DNA of 64,000 nt from Mactra quadrangularis (taxonomy: Eukaryota > Mollusca > Bivalvia > Venerida > Mactridae): contig CM046301.1 of assembly GCA_025267735.1 (NCBI GenBank), forward strand, positions 63,941,872 through 64,005,871, in the 5' to 3' direction. Each line of letters opens with the position of its first letter. Position 1 is the stretch's first letter. Positions 11,833 to 22,333 of the stretch are shown here, in pieces. The notes beneath the pieces are model-generated. The model did no database searches. It worked only from the letters and a program-made list of their open reading frames with translations, and was not told where the DNA came from. The position numbers and the translations under genes were made by a program.

Positions 11833-12236
11833 GTCTTATTTAAATATGTTAATTATGGAATGTATCATTTAATATGGAATTCACTATACTCACTGTACAG
11901 TTCATTTTGTTCAACAAAATAGACTGTATGTAGCCTATAAAATTTCTATTCTAGTTCATTATACAAGTTTTTGCTGGTAAATTTTTCAATTTATGTACAA
12001 AATATGATAAACTTACTTGTTTCAATAAGAAATGCTGCTGTAAAAATTCAAAGAGTGCCGCAACGTGACTTTCAAAATGATATCGCAAATACCTGTCATA
12101 TAGACTGGTTCACGAGTTACGTATAGTTAGTTAGTTACCTTTCCACGGTCTATATATATATACAACTCGGAAATCAGTCAATCGAATGTAAACATAGTGA
12201 ATTCCATGAATGATACATTCCATATTCAAATAAGAC
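11833..12236. mobile_element. TIR/MITE element with about 45-bp imperfect TIRs
   Basis: Left end GTCTTATTTAAATATG then ATGGAATGTATCATTTAATA and GGAATTCACTAT; the right end carries the complements in mirror order (ATAGTGAATTCCATGAATGA, TACATTCCATATTCAAATAA, GAC). A fragment of the same family occurs at about 25110-25150, beside the duplicated B-box exon. Non-coding. Confidence 0.6.
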
Positions 12237-12583
12237 TATCCTGTTTGTAAGTTGTTTTTTATTGAACATGTATTTTCCAAAATTATATATTGATGTAAAC
12301 GAAGAGTTTTCTGGATCAGTATTATTTACGTTTTGTGCATTAAAAAAAGAATGCGATACTTTTGTATGAAATTAGGTTTTAAGAATGAAAATACATGTTT
12401 CGGTTGATAAAAGAAATTATAAATTCTACAAATGGCAAGATTTGCATGTTATAAAATTTAACGAACTCATGACCAGTTGATTTGCATTGTTATGCAGACG
12501 GTATAAGCGTCATGATCTTTCGTTAAACAGTTGGTTATAGTGAATTTAGACCTCGTAAGTCTTCTTTCTAATGACACCACCAC
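12237..12583. other. anonymous intergenic sequence
   Basis: Nothing recognised. Confidence 0.35.
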
Positions 12584-12759
12584 ATTTTTCCCTGTTAAAT
12601 CCATGTCCGGACAGCGCTATCGGCGCTTTAATATTATTAGTAGTGACTACAAATCCTCATGTACAATTATTTCATTCATAAGTTTTCATGAATGATTTCT
12701 AAATTGCTCCTTAGAGCTTGGGGATGTAATTGTACTGAAAAGTTTTATTTCTTTTAAAG

Positions 12760-13325
12760 TATTGACGGACAAAGGTGAGATTTATGGAGTAAGTTTAATT
12801 TAATACATATTTTATTCAATGAATAGGATTGGATAACAGGCATATAATGCCTATACACATCCTCTCCATGGTCAAAGTAATACAACATGGTGAGTAAATA
12901 AATAAACAGATAGAATAAATAAAGTATAAATACATGTAAGTACATTTGCAAACAAAAATCATTATGAGATAATAATATTTTAGGAGTTGATCTGTAAACT
13001 ACATAAGTAGAAAGTTTTCACTTGATTTACATGTATAAGAAAATATAACTTGGATGAATAAGAAGACAAAAAGCAAAACAGAAAGAGAAAAATGAAAAAA
13101 TGAGTCACACGAATCTCCTAGAGCCATTGATGAATAAAGCAACAGCGTTATGTAATTGTTTATTAATAATTAGAGGTTGATCATCATCTCCATAAAGAAG
13201 TAGTTGAGAAGTTATCTCCCTTGTATTAATATTCAAAATTTCAACTATCGTAGAAATAAGAGTTCGTCTTAGAATTGAATATGTAGGACAATGAAAGAAA
13301 AAGTGTGAGGTATGGAGTAAGTTTA
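12760..13325 (-). mobile_element. 5'-truncated LINE (3' end of ORF2)
   Basis: On the minus strand the sequence encodes the carboxy end of a non-LTR retrotransposon polyprotein and then runs into an A+T-rich 3' region. Only the last few hundred bases are present, as expected from incomplete reverse transcription. The coding remnant is described at 13105-13312. Confidence 0.6.
13105..13312 (-). pseudogene. LINE ORF2 C-terminal remnant
   Basis: About 66 codons on the minus strand read TSHFFFHCPTYSILRRTL, then an internal stretch, and end FINGSRRFV followed by TGA. The HFFFHC / Cys-Pro motif followed by a helical tail ending in RRF is the usual carboxy terminus of non-LTR retrotransposon ORF2 proteins, after the reverse transcriptase domain. 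The frame is lost upstream of the start of this segment, so no active enzyme can be made. Clade (CR1, jockey or other) cannot be told from this piece. Confidence 0.6.
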
Positions 13326-14035
13326 AGTAGGTCTATAATTGATAGTATCCGATAAATGTCAGATGATCGACGGAACTACTTTTTATCGCGTAGAAACTGG
13401 CCGGGTGATAAATAAGTGATAAGACAATTACATGAGGGCTGATCAATGAGTACATCGCTATAACACAAATGCGGAACTCGATTTATTACTTGAAAGCTGT
13501 GCATGAAGTTAAACAACTCGACATAAACAGAATGTTAATTGTTTTATAATGATACTCTGGTGCATGCATACTACATAGAAGGTATATGTGTTTTCACTTA
13601 AGTTACAGTGTTATATCACCCACTTTTGTTGTATTTAACAATACTGCATGTTCTATAGAGACCTCGAAAGGTCTAAAAACTACTATTAAACGATAAAAAC
13701 ACTGCAAAACGTTTCACACGTTTATTTCGACATCTTGCCACTTCTAGAACAACATACTGGAAAGTCGCAAAATGTTGTGCTTGATTTATGTCAATAATAA
13801 GTTCTGATATTGAATCGAGCGACAGGACTATTATATTTCGATCACGATTACCTCACCTGAATTATCTCCCGAACACTGCATACATAGTTGTATGCTGATG
13901 TGACAAAGAAAAACATTCAATTACATATTTTGTCAAATTAAAAATGGCGTACATTTGACGGTTGACACTCGGAGACATAGATATTTGTGTTAGTTTCATA
14001 TCTAAGCGTACGCGATTATTGATAAGTGGCATATA

Positions 14036-14572
14036 ATTTATCAATCTCTCATACAGAGTTGTCGATCCTTACAGTGATCTCTATCTCTGTTAACGTCTCG
14101 AAAGTAGTCCCAAACACGTGATCGTTCAAACGATCATGTGACAATTTTTGAATTTTTTCCATACGCAACAGACAAACTAACTAACAGATCACCTTTCTTG
14201 TCTTGTAGATGTTCAAAGGTTTGTCGTTGACAGTCCCTTAGCACTAAATTTTTGTCATAATTTTTAGCAATAACATCAATTGTTGACATTTTAGCGGATG
14301 AGTAAAAAAGCCAAATTACTCAGAATAGGAAGACATTTCACAAGAAAATAGTTCTTGTATATATAACTCTTTAAAAATTGGATTTCGCCTATAATAGAAT
14401 TCTATTTCACGTAAAACTTTAAGATAACATATATAAAAGACGAATTACGCTTGCGATACAAAATCTAAATTATATTACTATTTTACAAGAATCTTGTAAA
14501 ACCTGAGACGTTTACAGAGATATAGATCACTGTAAGGATCGACAACTCTGTATGAGAGAATGATAATTTATG
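14036..14572. mobile_element. inverted-repeat element with about 60-bp TIRs
   Basis: Left arm AATCTCTCATACAGAGTTGT, CGATCCTTACAGTGATCT...; right arm in complement, AGATCACTGTAAGGATCGAC, AACTCTGTATGAGAGAATG. About 537 bp, non-coding, nested in the 12584-14828 element. Confidence 0.65.
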
Positions 14573-14828
14573 ACATGTTTAATGACATTGCGATAAACAA
14601 AATTCTGATGACACGCAGGAATTCTTTACGATTTGATTGTCGATCCTCGTAGTATCTCTACGCGATTAAACTGGTCAGGCCTTTGAATCGTCGATAGATT
14701 TCGAGCTGTGATATAACATAAGACTGTCTAGCGAAAATCGCCATAAAAGTCTAAAAATCATGGTTATAACAACATTTAATCAAAGCGCCAATGGCGCTGT
14801 CCGGACATGGATTAAACAGGGCAAAAAT

Positions 14829-15757
14829 TATCCAAAAACATATAGAGAGGTTGGACAAATGATCTTTTTCTTCTAAAATTTACAAACAACGAAGGATCAG
14901 CGAAGCTGCATTGATACTGGTCACAGAAGAAATCAGTACACATGTATATGATCTATTTTTAGACACTGGCAATTTGTCTTTTTTAACGCATTGGGGTAAT
15001 TGTTATTTTAGAGAATGAATGTCGGATCCTGATGGAAACTTTTTTAACGGAATTAACAATGATTTTTTATGTATTGTGAGTAAACAACAAGACTGCTTGA
15101 TACTGTCAAATATTGTTATCAAGGGGACTATTTATTCACGCGTTGGTATTAATTCAACCAAACAACAAACCGCTGTGTTGAATCTAACTGCACATAACTG
15201 CACATAATGTCTACGTCCGCGACATTTCTTGATGCGTTTCAAAATATGTCGCTTACTAAGACCTGAATTGCTAACGCAATCCATGTCAAAAACAATAAAC
15301 AAATTGGCAACGTTTCAATCGACTCTACAATGATTCTTACGAATCAAAACAATGACATTCAAAACCAGTACGTCCAGATATTTGCGGATGTTTATATAAT
15401 TACTAAGTTCTATTTTACTGCGAGCTTAATCTGTCGAAATTGCCAGTCATTATATTGGAAAAAATGCAACATGCTTCACTTCCATGACTAATCTCTTAAT
15501 GAATATCAATTAAAGACGTTGCAGCAAAACAGCCTACTTTTATACGTCTCTTGCACCTACGCCACTCGCATGTCACATACATGAAACAGCTAGGAATTTC
15601 GGAGCACACAAAAATGTGATGAACTATGTAACGTAAACTCTATACAACCATTTTTGGTTAACAAAAATAGATGTCATACAAATTATTATTTTTTTTATAG
15701 AATTATTACTCTAATGACTCTTATTGTCGATTAGAAACATGTAAATATGTCATTATA
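14829..15757. other. anonymous intergenic sequence
   Basis: No gene recognised; the small frame at 15019-15207 has no domain. Confidence 0.35.
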
Positions 15758-15983
15758 TTTCTTTCATGCTTAGTTTGTGTTTATTTGATGTATTTTACAC
15801 AAATTTTTAAAAAAACGTGACGTCATTTCTTCTCCAAGATGACGTCATTTATCTTCTAATATGACGTCATGAACGATGAAAATATATGGTTATATTTTTA
15901 CTTCGATGAAAATATAAAATTTATATTTTCATCGTTTATTTTCACCGAATAACGCGACGTTTCACCATAAAGCATGAAAGAAA
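15758..15983. mobile_element. MITE carrying three CRE palindromes
   Basis: Termini TTTCTTTCATGCTT and AAGCATGAAAGAAA, 226 bp, with TA on both sides. The left half contains three perfect TGACGTCA sites in a 22-bp tandem repeat; the right half is rich in GATGAAAATATA and its complement. A second, interrupted copy lies at 25935-27318. About 40 bp immediately 3' of the element (TACGAATATTTGTGGAGTAA...) are also shared between the copies, so the true boundary may be further out. Confidence 0.65.
15818..15869. promoter_or_regulatory. three phased TGACGTCA (CRE) sites
   Basis: Perfect TGACGTCA at 15818-15825, 15840-15847 and 15862-15869, each 22 bp apart, about two DNA turns. This is the consensus for CREB/ATF bZIP factors. 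The sites belong to a MITE, so they may be chance products of a tandem repeat without regulatory use. The copy at 25990-26041 keeps the spacing but only the first site is perfect. Confidence 0.45.
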
Positions 15984-17081
15984 TACGAATATTTGTGGAG
16001 TAAAACAAAAATTCAGAATGGCAGATGATGGTTTTCATAAACACATTGATCCAAACTATTTCTTTGTATTTTATATATTTTAGGAAATAACGACACTGTT
16101 ATGACTACGCTTATATTCATTATTATAGCAACATTTGCCGCTTTTTGAGGTGCAATCGGTTAATTCATCTTATAAGGACAGAACAGAACAGAACAGAACA
16201 TAAACTGTATTTGATACAGCAACAGATGATTGCATTCATGTGAACAAAATTGTGCATTTGTAATACAGAGTGTTAAAATTATATCTTGTTTACTATTTAT
16301 TAACTGTTACATATTTATTTTCCGGTTAAGATCGGTTAAAATAGCAAAAAAGGCCACAACATCTGAAAAGAGCGTTTCTCCGTGTTCGTCAGAATATGAA
16401 ACAAACCAATCCGTGGCGTTTACAAAAGCGTTACAAACGAAACAAAATGCACTGTCTAGGTTATTCTATTCGACGTTGGATATTAAATTGATAATTGATT
16501 TAATGAACTTGAGTCAGGTTATACTTAATATTTTTTAACATACCACAAGAATTTTATGGCTGGCCTTTATGTGTGATAAATGACTTTGTTAAGAGTAGTT
16601 TCCCTTTCCATGCAACGAGTTGGAACAATTTCTTTATCAATCAATATCTCCCTTTGATAAAATTAAACGCTTATTGTAAATTTTCTAGTATTTTGAACAC
16701 GTTTAAAATTGTGATATTTTTAATCATCAAAAATTATTTAGTGTTAATTCTTTTAACCTTTCTAAATTTGTCCTATTTTCAGGCCTCAAAAACAATCTTT
16801 CAAGGGGTGAAAGGTAACACTTCGGGATCTGCACATAATGCAACCATATGGAGCGGACGGACCCTCATTAAAAATTACCATACAAACAAACAATTAATAA
16901 GCAATAATTGTTAAGATGCAGTCAATACAGAATACACTCAATCAAATGGCGAAATATATATGACAACGATCCTGAGCCATATGTTTTGCGGCATATCAAA
17001 GGAAAAACGAAAATGCTTTGTGGTTACTTTAGGTCATTTAGGATAACTTGAGATGAATCTAAACGAAGTTATATCATAAGC
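15984..17081. other. anonymous sequence with a short microsatellite
   Basis: Contains an ACAGA/CAGAA tandem run at about 16178-16200. Open frames of 102 and 113 codons (16230-16538, 16573-16914) have no recognisable domain and AT-rich codon content; I do not call them genes. Confidence 0.4.
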
Positions 17082-17363
17082 CAGGGCTCGAATTTAAGCT
17101 CGCATACTCGTAAAATGAGAGTGGATTTTGAAAATTGCGAGTAACTTTTATTCTAGCTCGATATACTTTGACTATTCCACAATAACACCCTCGTTCTATC
17201 CATAGTTAAATATATAGTACTCTTTTGTTTTTATATGTCATATACAATTTTATGTATGAATAGTAACTACGTACGCTCATAATTTTTTTTATTTTGCGAG
17301 TAGTAATAAAATCCACTCGCAAACATTTTTTCAAGTTGAATTTTTCGTTAAATTAGAGTCCTG
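17082..17363. mobile_element. hAT-like MITE (CAGGGCTCGAAT family), copy 1
   Basis: Starts CAGGGCTCGAATTTAA and ends TTAAATTAGAGTCCTG. Inside are the family's CTCGCATACTCG and GAGTGGATTTTGAAAATTGC blocks. Related copies: 44099-44521 and, inverted, 63586-63972. Confidence 0.65.
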
Positions 17364-17716
17364 TTTTATGTAAACAATGTCTCGTGTTATCTCAAAGAGC
17401 TATAGTAAATAAGATTCTGAATAGCATACTTAAACAAACTTTCAGTGAAATGCAATAATTAATTGCACATGATTAAGCTTGTTTCTTAATTCAACGCCGT
17501 TTGTTTTTATTAAAGACATTTATTGTTATTAAATACTAAATGATAAATGAAATAAATAATAATAAAACAAATAATTATTAAGAATTTCAATCATCAGTAT
17601 TTGGTTCGGTGCTTTTTTTATTTTTATTTAATTTAATTTCCTTCTGTTTTGTAACAGAACCTTCGGTTCCTAGGAATAATTTTTTTCTAATGCTAAGCGA
17701 AATTGATATTCTCGAG
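17364..17716. other. AT-rich low-complexity stretch
   Basis: Dominated by AAATAATAATAAAACAAATA-like sequence around 17540-17640; no gene seen. Confidence 0.45.
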
Positions 17717-17917
17717 AAAGGGGGTGCAAAAAGGAAGCGTGAGTGTTCTTTTGAAGGGCAGGGACCCTGTGGGTTTCAGTAGCCTTTAGGGGTAGGTGGT
17801 CCCTGAACTAAAGGGTCCCGGAGGGAAAGGGGGTCCCTGGGTAGGGGGTCCATAACTGATAGGAGGTCCCTGTGGTAGGGTATCATGAAGGAAGGGGGCA
17901 CTGGGGACCTCGTCCAG
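17717..17917 (+). repeat. G-rich degenerate repeat with a G-quadruplex motif
   Basis: A GC-rich island in AT-rich DNA, made of degenerate GGGGGTCCCTGGGTAGG-type units. Positions 17823-17848 fit four runs of three or more G with loops of 3, 5 and 2 bases, the standard G-quadruplex pattern. No reading frame. It lies about 370 bp left of the foldback element. Confidence 0.6.
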
Positions 17918-18273
17918 TAGAAGTGATTAATGATATATTATACATGTATATCAAAAAGTGACTCATACGTAACTGTAACATTAAGACGTTGTTGGGTCAT
18001 AGTAACTGCAGATTGCAAGTTGTCTTGGTGAGAGAGTGTTTCATACTAGTCTTAAATTGAACATTTTAACAATCATTTGTTAATATATAAATATCACATG
18101 GGGGTGATAGAACGTAATGTTCACCCGAGACAAGTATATAATGTCAATTTAGGCTTAAAAGGATATACAGGCAAAAGTTCAACTTCATATTTCCTGATTC
18201 TGAATTATACTTTTTAAAACTATGAATGCAACAGACACACTGTTATATATATTACTTTGCAAAATATTTCTTT
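17918..18273. other. anonymous flank of the foldback element
   Basis: Nothing recognised. A 62-codon frame at 18222-18410 crosses into the element and is not a gene. Confidence 0.35.
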
Positions 18274-18282
18274 ATTTTCTCG
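18274..18282. repeat. left 9-bp target site duplication
   Basis: ATTTTCTCG, identical to 24365-24373 directly after the other end of the element. Confidence 0.85.
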
Positions 18283-21200
18283 AGGTCTGTGAAGTTAGCG
18301 ATCTATTGTCTATTCTCTATTCAAAAGTCTATTCGCTCAATGGACAGCTATGTATTGAGAAATCTATTCATGCAGAAATCTATTCGCATTTACTGTATAC
18401 ATTGATATAGGAAAGTTCAAATATCTGTACAAAAATCTGTACACATAATGCCGAAAAGACAGCTGTCTAATCGGAAATCTATTCAGAAGTCTATTCGAAA
18501 AAAATCACTATTGCAATAAAACATATTTAAAAGTCTTTTCATAGAATACATAAATAGACAAATGTCCATTCAAAAGTCTATTCCGAAGTCTATTCGAAAA
18601 AAACCAGTAATGCAATCAATCAGATTTAAAAGTCTTTTCGTGGAATACGCAAAGAGTCAAATGTCCTTTCAAAAGTCTATTCAGAAGTTTATTCGCAAAA
18701 ACATAGTAATGAAATCTTAATGATCAAGATGTCTATTCCCAAAAATCCAGGGGCAAATGTCCATTCAAATGTCTTTTCGGATATCTATTCGCAAAATCAT
18801 ATATGTGCCTTAAGACTGTGTATGAAGTCTATTATTAAGTTAGGAATTGATAGATATCCATTCAAATGTCTATTCAAAAGACTATTTGCAATATCTGGTG
18901 AATGCATTCGGAATAAGTCAGAATTCTATTATAGATTTTCAAATAGACAGCTGTCCATTCAAAAGTCTATTCAGAAGTCTATTCGCAAAATCATATATAT
19001 GCATAAAGAATTTGTCTGTAGTCTATTTTAAAGTTGCAAATAGACAGATGTCCATTTAAATGTCTATTCAGAAGTCTATTCGCAAAATCTGGTGAATGCG
19101 TCCAGAATGGGTCAGAAGTCTATTATAGAGTTCGAATAGAGAGCTGTCCATTCAAAAGTCTATTCAGAAATCTATTCGCAAAATTTGGTGAATGCGTTCA
19201 GAATGAGTCAGAACTAACAAACAGTAGCAAATACACAGCTGTCCATTCAAATGTCTATTCAAAAGTCTATTCGCAACATCATCTGCAAATACGCATTTAG
19301 AATGTGTCTGACGTCTATTTAAAAGTAGCGAATAGAAAGATGTCCATTCAAAGTCTATTCAAAAGTCTATTCGAAAAAATCGGTAAATGCGTTCAGAATG
19401 AGGCAGAAGTCTAATATAATGTTTCGAATAAAGAGCTGTCCATTCAAAAGTCTATTCAGAAGTTTATTCGCAAAATCATATATATGCATTAAGAATGTGT
19501 CTGTAGTCTATTGTTAAGTTGCAAATAGACAGATGTCCATTCAAATGTCTATTCAGAAGTCTATTCGCAAAATCATGTATATGCCTGCAGAATGAGTCTG
19601 ATATCGTTTATAGAGTTTCGAATAGAGAGCTGTTCATTCAAAAGTCTATTTAGAAGTCTATTCGCAAAATTATTAAGAATGTGTCCGAAGGGTATTATAA
19701 AGTAGCGAATAGACAAATGTCCATTCAAATGTCTATTCAAAAGTCTATTCAGAAGTCTATGCGCAAAATTATGTATATGCATTCAGAATTAGTCAGAAGT
19801 CTTTTATGGAGTTTCGAATAGAGAGCTGTCCATTCAAATGTCTATTCAGAAGTCTATTCAAAAAATAATATATTTGCATTGAGAATGTGTCTGAAGTCTA
19901 TCATGAAGTTGCAAATAAAAAGATGTCCATTCAAATGTCCATTCAGAAGTCTATTCGCAAAATTATGTATATGCATTCAGATTGAGTCAGAAGTCTTTTA
20001 TAGAGTTTCGAATAGAAAGCTGCCCATTCAAAAGTCTATTCAGAAGTCTATTCGCAAAACCTGGTTAATGCGTTCAGAATGAGTCAGAAGTCTTTTTTAG
20101 ATTTACGAATAGAGGGCTGTCCATTCAAAAGTCTATTCAGAAGTCTATTCGCAAAATTATATATATGCATTAAGCATGTGACTGAAGTCTATTATAAAGT
20201 TGCAAATAGAGAGCTGTCCATTCAAATGTCTATTCAGAAGTCTATTCGCAAAATCATATATATGCATTAAGAATGTGACTGAAGTGTATTATAAAGTTGC
20301 GAATAGACAAATGTCCATTCAAATGTCTATTCAGAAGTCTTTTCAGAAGTCTTTTCGCAAAATCATGTATATGCATTCAGAATTAGTCAGAAGTCTTTTA
20401 TAGAGTTTCGAATAGAGAGCTGTCCATTCAAATGTCTATTCAGAAGTCTATTCGAAAAATAATATATTTGCATTGAGAATGTGTCTGAAGTCTATTATGA
20501 AGTTGCAAATAAAAAGATGTCCATTCAAATGTCCATTCAGAAGTCTATTCGCAAAATTATGTATATGCATTCAGATTGAGTCAGAAGTCTTTTATAGAGT
20601 TTTGAATAGAAAGCTGCCCATTCAAAAGTCTATTCAGAAGTCTATTTGCAAAACCTGGTAAATGCGTTCAGAATGAGTCAGAAGTCTTTTATAGAGTTAC
20701 AAATAGAGAGCTGTCCATTCAAAAGTCTATTCAGAAGTCTATTCGCAAATTATATATATGCATTAAGCATGTGACTGAAGTCTATTATAAAGTTGCAAAT
20801 AGAGAGCTGTCCATTCAAATGTCTATTAAGAAGTCTATTCGCATAATCAGATATATGCATTAAGAATGTGACTGAAGTCTATGATAAAGTTGCGAATAGA
20901 CAGATGTCTATTCAAATGTCTATTCAGTAGACTATTCGCAAAATCATGTATATACCTTCAGAATGAGTCTAAAGCCTATTATAGAGTTTCCAATAGAGAG
21001 CTGTCCATTCAAAAGTCTATTCAGAAGTCTATTCGCAAAATCATATATATGCATTCAAAATGAGTCAGAAGTCTATTATAAAGTTGCAAATAGACAGATG
21101 TCCATTCAAATGTCTATTTAGAAGTCTATTCGCAAAATCATATATATGCATTAAGAATGTGACTGAAGTCTATGATAAAGTTGCGAATAGACAGATGTCT

Positions 21201-22333
21201 ATTCAAATGTCTATTCAGTAGACTATTCGCAAAATCATGTATATACCTTCAGAATGAGTCTAAAGCCTATTATAGAGTTTCCAAAAGAGAGCTGTCCATT
21301 CAAAAGTCTATTCAGAAGTCTATTCGCAAAATCATATATATGCATTCAAAATGAGTCAGAAGTCTATTATAAAGTTGCAAATAGACAGATGTCCATTCAA
21401 ATGTCTATTTAGAAGTCTATTCGCAAAATCATATATATGCATTCAGAATGTGACTGAAGTCTATTATAAAGTTGCGAATACAGAGCTGTCCATTCAAATG
21501 TCTATTTAGAAGTCTATTCGCAAAATTATATATATGCCTTAAGAATGAGACTGAAGTCTATAATAAAGTTGCGAATAGACAGATGTCCATTCAAATGTCT
21601 ATTCAGAAGTCTATTCGCAAAATCATACATATGCATTAAGAATGTGACTGAAGTCTATGATAAAGTTGCGAATAGACAGATGTCTATTCAAATGTCTATT
21701 CAGAAGTCTATTCGCAAAATCATGTATATACCTTCAGAATGAGACTGAAGTCTATAATAAAGTTGCGAATAGACAGATGTCCATTCAAATGTCTATTCGG
21801 AAGTCTATTCACAAAATCATACATATGCATTTAGAATGTGACTGAAGTCTATTATAAAGTTGGGAATAGACAAATGTCTATTCAAATGTCTATTCAGAAG
21901 TCTATTCGCAAAATCATGTATATACCTTCAGAATGAGTCTAAAGCCTATTATAGAGTTTCGAAAAAAGAGCTGTCCATTCAAAAGTCTATTCAGAAGTCT
22001 ATTAGCAAAATCATATATATGCATTCAAAATGAGTCAGAAGTCTATTATAAAGTTGTTAATAGACAGATGTCCATTCAATGTCGATTAAGAAGTCTATTC
22101 GCAAAATCATATATATGCATTCAGAATGTGACTGAAGTCTATGATAAAGTTGCGAATAGAGAGCTGTCGATTCGAATGTCTATTCAGAAGTCTATTGGCA
22201 AAATTATATATATGCCTTAAGAATGCGTCTGAAGTCTATAATAAAGTTGCGAATAGACAGATGTCCATTCAAATGTCTATTCAGAAGTCTATTTGCAAAA
22301 TCATACATATGCATAAAGAATGTGACTGAAGTC
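18283..22333 (+). repeat. left arm: forward 97-bp unit array
   Basis: About 4.05 kb. A unit contains GTCCATTCAAATGTCTATTC, AGAAGTCTATTCGCAAAATC, an ATATATGCATTCAGAATG spacer and GAAGTCTATTATAAAGTTGC. Higher-order copies are visible: 20881 and 21172 are 291 bp (three units) apart, and 19879 and 20473 are 594 bp apart. The outermost units are the most diverged and match the outermost units of the right arm. Confidence 0.9.

Larger units (their letters stand above)
12584..14828. mobile_element. TIR element hosting nested insertions
   Basis: Inverted termini of roughly 45-50 bp: left TTTTTCCCTGTTAAATCCAT then GTCCGGACAGCGCTATCGGC, right the complement ending ATGGATTAAACAGGGCAAAA. Nested inside are a LINE 3' fragment (12760-13325) and a smaller inverted-repeat element (14036-14572). 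No transposase seen. It could also be two independent copies of a short repeat in opposite orientation. Confidence 0.5.
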
